NCBI GenBank assembly: GCA_015711895.1
Contig: MU158588.1
Span: 2,750 to 12,843, forward strand
Direction of reading: 5' to 3'
Origin: Candidatus Solincola tengchongensis
Lineage (GTDB): Bacteria > Actinomycetota > Geothermincolia > Geothermincolales > RBG-13-55-18
Length of the DNA: 10,094 nucleotides
Shown here: piece after piece, positions 6,451-10,094 of the stretch
Layout of the letters: every line of letters starts with the position of its first letter
How positions within the stretch are numbered: the stretch's first letter is position 1
Program-made: the position numbers and the translations under genes
Notes under the pieces: model-generated
Told to the model about the DNA's origin: nothing
The model's database searches: none
The model's input: the letters and a program-made list of their open reading frames with translations, nothing else

Positions 6451-6480
6451 CGGAGGGGAGGCCGTGAGGCCTCCCCTCCG
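6451..6480 (-). terminator. Perfect 13-bp hairpin after metF (terminator-like, no U-tract)
   Basis: cggaggggaggcc (6451-6463) and ggcctcccctccg (6468-6480) are perfect inverted repeats with a 4-base loop, beginning nine bases after the metF stop (6490). The stem is very stable, but the transcript continues CAGCTC instead of a run of U. It may slow or partly end transcription, or protect the metV-metF message from 3' decay. Confidence 0.45.
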
Positions 6481-6489
6481 TGCCTCTTC

Positions 6490-7419
6490 TCACATCTTGG
6501 TGATGTCCACCCCGGCTTCCTCAAGGATCTGGGGGACCACCGATTCCTTGCCGATGGCCATGATGTGTACGCCGTCGCACAGCTTCTCGTCTATGCACTG
6601 GCGTATCTGGCGGGCCATGATGCGGATGCCGGTGGCCAGCCTCTCCTCCTTGGGGGCGTCCTCCATCTCCCGGGCCAGGCTCTCGGGCACGAAGACCCCG
6701 GGGACGTTTGCGTTCATGTACTTGATCTGGCCGGGGCTGGTCAAGAGCACCAAGCCGCAGCAGATGTAAACCTTGTAGCTTATCTTGCGCGCCTTCTCCA
6801 TGAAGCGCTTGAAGTTGTCCATGTCGTAGACGGCCTGGGTCTGGAACCACTGCGCTCCGGCCTCTATCTTCTTCTCGAACTTGAGCATCTGGGGCTCGAT
6901 GGGCACCGCCTCCGGGGTGACGATGGCGCCCTTGAAGAACTTCACGCCGCCCTTGAGCTCGTTGCCCCCAGAATCGCGCCCCTCCTCCATGTTGCGGATG
7001 AGCTGCAGGAGCTGCACCGACTCCAGGTCGAAGACCGCCTTGGCCTCCTTGTGGTCGCCCACGGGGATGGAATCGCCGGTGAGGCAGAGCACGCTGCGGA
7101 TGCCCCTGGTGTAGGCGAAGAGCAGGTCGGCCTCGATGGCCAGGCGGTTGCGGTCCCGGCAGGTGACCTGCAGGTTGGGCTCCCCTCCCAGCTCCTTGAT
7201 GAGGATGGCCGTCCCCAGGGACGGGTAACGCATCACCGAGGACTGGTTGTCGGTGATGTTCATGGCATGGACCTTGTCCTTGAGCAGGTGGATGTGCTCG
7301 ATCATCTCGTCGATGTCCGTGCCCTTGGGAGGCCCGATCTCCCCGGTGACCAGGAACTTCCCGGACTCGAGGATCTCCTGTATGGAGGGCTTGGCGTGTT
7401 CCTTGATGAGCAGGGTCAT
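6490..7419 (-). CDS. metF: Methylenetetrahydrofolate reductase, MetF subunit
   Basis: MetF is the FAD-type TIM-barrel subunit that reduces 5,10-methylene-THF to 5-methyl-THF, the last folate step of the methyl branch. From the ATG at 7419 it is 309 residues and shows the active-site Glu27 in TGEIGPP, then CRDRNR (87-92) and CLTGD (112-116), all typical of the family. A GTG at 7428 is also in frame, but GAGGGGGG lies eight bases before the ATG and would run into the GTG, so I prefer the ATG. The metV stop (7423-7421) is one base from this ATG, so the two are surely translated together. Family knowledge: MetF/MetV pairs in acetogens work with further redox partners such as RnfC2 or Hdr-like proteins. 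None is encoded nearby, so the electron donor is unknown. Confidence 0.93.
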   Translation of the reverse strand: MTLLIKEHAKPSIQEILESGKFLVTGEIGPPKGTDIDEMIEHIHLLKDKVHAMNITDNQSSVMRYPSLGTAILIKELGGEPNLQVTCRDRNRLAIEADLLFAYTRGIRSVLCLTGDSIPVGDHKEAKAVFDLESVQLLQLIRNMEEGRDSGGNELKGGVKFFKGAIVTPEAVPIEPQMLKFEKKIEAGAQWFQTQAVYDMDNFKRFMEKARKISYKVYICCGLVLLTSPGQIKYMNANVPGVFVPESLAREMEDAPKEERLATGIRIMARQIRQCIDEKLCDGVHIMAIGKESVVPQILEEAGVDITKM

Positions 7420-7420
7420 G

Positions 7421-8086
7421 TCACTCACCCCCCTCGCCCTTCTTCTCGAAGATCACCCGCCCGGGCTTCATGTTCGCCTGCCAGTTCTTGAGGCCGTAGA
7501 TCTTGCGGAAACGGTCCAGCTTCCCCATTTTCTCCAACTGGTTGTAGATGAGGGTCCAGCCGCAGTCCTTCTCCTTGCTCGTCTCGCACTTCCCCTCGTC
7601 GGTGCCTCCGCAGGGCCCGTTGAGGATGCCCTTGTGGCAGCGGGTCACGGGGCAGATGGCCCCGAAGTCCTCCAGCACGCACTCCCCGCACAGGGAGCAC
7701 TTCTCCACGAAATGCCCGTGGCGCTGGATGTTGCCCAGGAAGACGGTGTTGCAGGCGGGATGCACCGACTTCTCGGTGGCCTCGCGCACCGACTGGGTGC
7801 CGGCACCGCAGCACATGACCAGGAAACCGTCGGCGGCCTCCACGGCCTCCTTGTTCTCCCGGAACTTGCGCTTGGTGTTCAGCTCGTGGCATACCTCCTC
7901 GTAGACCACGGTGCCGGTGACCGTCTTACCCTCGGCCTCCAGCTTGGCCTTCATCTCCGCCACCTGCTCCTCGCCGCCCGTCTCGCACGTGGTGGCGCAG
8001 GAGCCGCAGCCGACGATGAAGACCTTGTCCTCACCTTCGAGGGCCTTGAGCACCTCCTCGAAGGGCTTCGACGTGGTGATGATCAT
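7421..8086 (-). CDS. metV: MetV, cysteine-rich partner of methylenetetrahydrofolate reductase
   Basis: This 221-residue cysteine-rich protein belongs to the MTHFR C-terminal/MetV family, which forms a complex with MetF in acetogens and binds iron-sulfur and/or zinc centres for electron delivery. The N-terminal half has a VGCGSCATTC motif (C27, C30, C34), C66 and a C92-C93 pair. The C-terminal half has CSLCGEC (C130, C133, C136), then C145, C150, C159, C167 and C175, with the family's GPCGGTDEGKCE stretch at 157-168. Length agrees with known MetV proteins. The ATG at 8086 has a strong GGAGGAGGAAGG upstream. The 76-base gap to acsC shows no terminator, so it is probably co-transcribed with acsC and metF. 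Confidence 0.92.
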   Translation of the reverse strand: MIITTSKPFEEVLKALEGEDKVFIVGCGSCATTCETGGEEQVAEMKAKLEAEGKTVTGTVVYEEVCHELNTKRKFRENKEAVEAADGFLVMCCGAGTQSVREATEKSVHPACNTVFLGNIQRHGHFVEKCSLCGECVLEDFGAICPVTRCHKGILNGPCGGTDEGKCETSKEKDCGWTLIYNQLEKMGKLDRFRKIYGLKNWQANMKPGRVIFEKKGEGGE

Positions 8087-8162
8087 CTTAGGCCTTCCTC
8101 CTCCGTTCTTCGTCTCTTACCGCGTCTGGTTATCCTAAGACCGCAGGCCTCTCCTCCCCGGC

Positions 8163-9512
8163 TCAGGTGGTTGAGAACTGGCGCAGGAAAGCGGGGATGT
8201 CCGCCGCCTCCCGGGTGCCGATGACGATCTCCCAGTCGGGCAGCTCCTCCTCCAGCTCGCCGGAAATCTGAGCCACGTAGCCGGGGATGATCAGCTTGCG
8301 GTGCTTCACCTTATCGGCTATCCCCGAGGTGTTGATGAACTTGGCGATGGTCTCGGGCACGAACTTGCCCGCCGCCCAGGCGGTGAGCACCGACTGGCCG
8401 TCCACGTCCACCACGCCCAGCCAGGCCGGTATCTTGCTCCCCTCGATCTCGCCGGAGACGATGAAGTAGGTGAGAGAGAAGTTGGTGGTCACCAGGACCG
8501 GGCTGTTCTCGTCGGGGTTGCCGATCTCGTAGAACTTGGAATCCACGGCCATGGGGCGCTGGGGATCGGTGTAGATGTTGAGCACCAGAACCAGCAGGGG
8601 GTACATTCTCCACTGCTCGGCGTGGGAGAGGATGACTATCCCGCCGTACTTGCAGATGTACATGGCCGCCAGGGCCGTCTCGTAGAGCTCGTCGTCCGTC
8701 TCCTCGCAGGGGAAGGTGATGGTTGGGAAGCCGAAGGGGGCGAACTTCTGGTTGAGGGCCGCCCTGCGGATGGCCACAAGGTCCTTGAAGGTCTCCCTGG
8801 GCGTGCGCGGAGAGGGGTCCAGGACCAGGTCTTTGAGCCCCATGCCGGTGAGCTTCTCGGAGAGCTCGGCCAGCTTGTCAAGGTCATCGGCCTTCACCGC
8901 CAGGGGGAGGTCCTTCTCCTTGGCCAGGGCCCCCATGGCCTCCACGTTGGCCTCGGTGGCCGCGTAGAGGAGAGGCCGGGAATCGGCGGCCACCTCGAGG
9001 GCGGCCTTCATGGCCTCAACGTCCTCGGCCATGAGGATGAGGGGTTTGGAGGTGGCGCCCTTCACCTTCTCCACCAGGGCCTTGAACTTGCCGGCGTCGC
9101 CGGAGGCGCACTTCACGGCCACGGCCCCCACCTTGAGGATGACACCCACGCGCTCGTGCACGCATTCCTTGGCCTGCTTGAGGAGCTCGTCCACCCGGGC
9201 TTCCTCCATGTCGTCGCTGACCAGCACCCCCAGGACCGTGGGGTTGAAGAAGGTCTTCTCGTGGCGGAAGAGGACCAGTTCCTCACCCACCTTGAAGGCC
9301 TCGTCGCCCACCCCGACGGTGACCCCCCTGATGGGCGGGGCGGCGGCCTCGGCCAGCTCGGCCCGCACCTCGTCGGTCACATAGGGACAGTCGTCGAGGT
9401 TAGCCTGCCCGGCGGCCAGCTTCATGGCGAAGGCCAGGCAGGTAGGGAACCCGCATTCCTTGCAGTTGGTCTTGGGTAGCTTCTTGAAGATATCCAAGCC
9501 CGAAAGTCCCAT
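8163..9512 (-). CDS. acsC: Corrinoid iron-sulfur protein large (gamma) subunit
   Basis: AcsC carries the cobamide that accepts the methyl group from AcsE and passes it to acetyl-CoA synthase. The 449-residue length is close to the roughly 445 of Moorella AcsC. The N-terminal [4Fe-4S] domain has C17, C20, C25 and C42 in the CX2CX4CX16C arrangement (KTNCKECGFPTC). A TIM-barrel middle (about 90-315) follows, and the C-terminal third has the corrinoid-binding fold, including LVTTNFSLTYFIVSGEIE and the segment LTAWAAGKFVPETIAKF. The ATG at 9512 has AAGGAG with a six-base spacer. It lies 88 bases downstream of acsB, across a hairpin. Its usual partner acsD (small subunit) is not next to it as in many acetogens; it may lie upstream of the window. 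Confidence 0.95.
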   Translation of the reverse strand: MGLSGLDIFKKLPKTNCKECGFPTCLAFAMKLAAGQANLDDCPYVTDEVRAELAEAAAPPIRGVTVGVGDEAFKVGEELVLFRHEKTFFNPTVLGVLVSDDMEEARVDELLKQAKECVHERVGVILKVGAVAVKCASGDAGKFKALVEKVKGATSKPLILMAEDVEAMKAALEVAADSRPLLYAATEANVEAMGALAKEKDLPLAVKADDLDKLAELSEKLTGMGLKDLVLDPSPRTPRETFKDLVAIRRAALNQKFAPFGFPTITFPCEETDDELYETALAAMYICKYGGIVILSHAEQWRMYPLLVLVLNIYTDPQRPMAVDSKFYEIGNPDENSPVLVTTNFSLTYFIVSGEIEGSKIPAWLGVVDVDGQSVLTAWAAGKFVPETIAKFINTSGIADKVKHRKLIIPGYVAQISGELEEELPDWEIVIGTREAADIPAFLRQFSTT

Positions 9513-9568
9513 CTCTAACTCCTTCCTACTAAATCAGCGGTCCTCCCACCTGTTGTATATCCGGTAAA

Positions 9569-9593
9569 GGGGGAGGGCACAGCGCCCTCCCCC
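9569..9593 (-). terminator. 10-bp GC hairpin between acsB and acsC (attenuator-like)
   Basis: gggggagggc (9569-9578) and gccctccccc (9584-9593) are perfect inverted repeats with a 5-base loop, beginning eight bases after the acsB stop. On the minus strand the stem is followed by TTTA, a very weak U-tract. It could act as a partial terminator or a stabilising 3' structure that sets acsB expression apart from acsC. The rest of the 88-base gap holds only the acsC ribosome site. Confidence 0.45.
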
Positions 9594-9600
9594 CTCATGC

Positions 9601-10094
9601 CTACATGAGCATGGGCTCCATGGTCAGGGCGGGATGGCCTACCTGCTCCAGCCAGGGGAGGATCTCCTCTTCGGTGGTGCCCACGTCCTCGTCGGCGATC
9701 TTGTTGATGAAGTCGGGGTCGCCGATCTCCTCGCAGCGTTTCTGGAGTTGCTCCTTGAGGGTTTCCTTGAGCTCCTTGGGCATCCACACGATGCGCTGGA
9801 ACCCCCCGTCGGCGGAGATGAACTTCTTGGAGGTGATGTACACCTTCCCGATGCCGATGAAGCCCGGCGTCTGCTGGCCGCCGCCCACGGAGTTGGCCAG
9901 GGTGGAGAAGGTCATGCCGCAGGGGGTCATGCCCTTGTGTTCGCGGTTGACGATCATCACCCCGTTGCACATGGGCAGGAAGGCCACGATGCACTCGAAG
10001 CAACCGCAGGAGGTCATGGGGTCCTCCATCATGGAGTACATGGTCACCCTCTGCGTGTTGCCGCCGGACTTCTCCTTGACGAACTCGTTGATCG
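9601..10094 (-). CDS. acsB: Acetyl-CoA synthase (CODH/ACS beta subunit), C-terminal part
   Basis: The last 163 codons of AcsB are visible; the gene runs off the right edge. The frame is open through the edge, and the first ATG-like codon inside (GTG at 10047) is internal. ACS joins CO, a methyl group from the corrinoid protein and CoA at the nickel-iron A-cluster. The visible YSMMEDPMTSCGCFECI segment contains the Cys-Gly-Cys motif (codons at 10008-10000) that holds the distal nickel and bridges to the proximal one in Moorella ACS. GGGQQTPGF and GIGKVYITSKKF follow, both typical of the C-terminal domain. This is the bacterial-type AcsB. The A-cluster cysteines upstream of this region and the CODH gene are outside the window. 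Confidence 0.96.
   Translation of the reverse strand, partial: INEFVKEKSGGNTQRVTMYSMMEDPMTSCGCFECIVAFLPMCNGVMIVNREHKGMTPCGMTFSTLANSVGGGQQTPGFIGIGKVYITSKKFISADGGFQRIVWMPKELKETLKEQLQKRCEEIGDPDFINKIADEDVGTTEEEILPWLEQVGHPALTMEPMLM

Noticed and set aside
6275..6489. Possible cobalamin or SAM riboswitch before the MetE-like gene
   Set aside because: The gap has hairpins, but I could not find the conserved B12-box or S-box core sequences. A covariance-model search (Rfam/Infernal) would decide.
6336..6524. Small minus-strand ORF spanning the metF end and the following gap
   Set aside because: It overlaps the metF 3' end in another frame, crosses the 13-bp hairpin and has no ribosome site at its start or family motif.
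6289..9479. Long plus-strand ORFs opposite metF, metV and acsC (for example 6289-7491 and 8301-9479)
   Set aside because: They are antisense to well-recognised genes, rich in His, Leu, Gly and Val, and lack ribosome sites and family motifs. This is the usual shadow of high-GC codon use.

Overview
The window is a high-GC bacterial segment that carries the methyl branch and part of the carbonyl branch of the Wood-Ljungdahl (reductive acetyl-CoA) pathway, followed by an NADH/flavin iron-sulfur redox module. Apart from a fragment at the extreme left edge, every convincing gene lies on the minus strand, so transcription runs from high to low coordinates. The folate/corrinoid enzymes, bacterial-type AcsB/AcsC/AcsE, MetV-MetF pair and strong GGAGG ribosome sites point to an anaerobic, acetogenic or CO2-fixing bacterium. 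High GC suggests an uncultured actinobacterial or chloroflexotal lineage rather than a low-GC clostridium, but the lineage is a guess.

Layout in transcription order: acsB 3' end (9601-10094, cut by the window edge); acsC, the large subunit of the corrinoid iron-sulfur protein (8163-9512); metV (7421-8086) and metF (6490-7419), together methylene-THF reductase; a 215-bp gap rich in GC hairpins; a MetE/UroD-like methyltransferase that is frame-broken near its 3' end (5444-6274 plus a C-terminal piece at 5262-5465); lipA, lipoyl synthase (4303-5265); acsE, the methyl-THF:corrinoid protein methyltransferase (3397-4284); an intrinsic terminator (3356-3389). A second, tightly packed unit follows: nuoE-like (2694-3215), nuoF/hydB-like (913-2697) and a NuoG/HydA/FdhA-type iron-sulfur N-terminal module (213-902).

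The genes form one metabolic story. MetF/MetV make methyl-THF, AcsE moves the methyl to the corrinoid protein (AcsC with an AcsD not seen here), and AcsB joins methyl, CO and CoA. The MetE-like protein could divert the methyl group to methionine. LipA could serve a lipoate-dependent glycine cleavage/synthase system that shares methylene-THF. The NuoEF-like pair is of the kind that serves electron-bifurcating hydrogenases or NAD-dependent formate dehydrogenases.

Three local disruptions stand out: (1) a perfect 25-bp tandem duplication across the acsE start, which puts the strong ribosome site and first ATG out of frame with AcsE; (2) a frame break or small deletion in the MetE-like gene that removes its last predicted zinc ligand; (3) a junction at about 270-292 where the NuoG-like gene stops right after its last cysteine cluster and abuts, tail to tail, a plus-strand fragment of an ABC-transporter solute-binding protein. 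They may be real mutations or assembly faults; read mapping would decide. I found no RNA genes, CRISPR arrays or insertion sequences, and no wholly new system.
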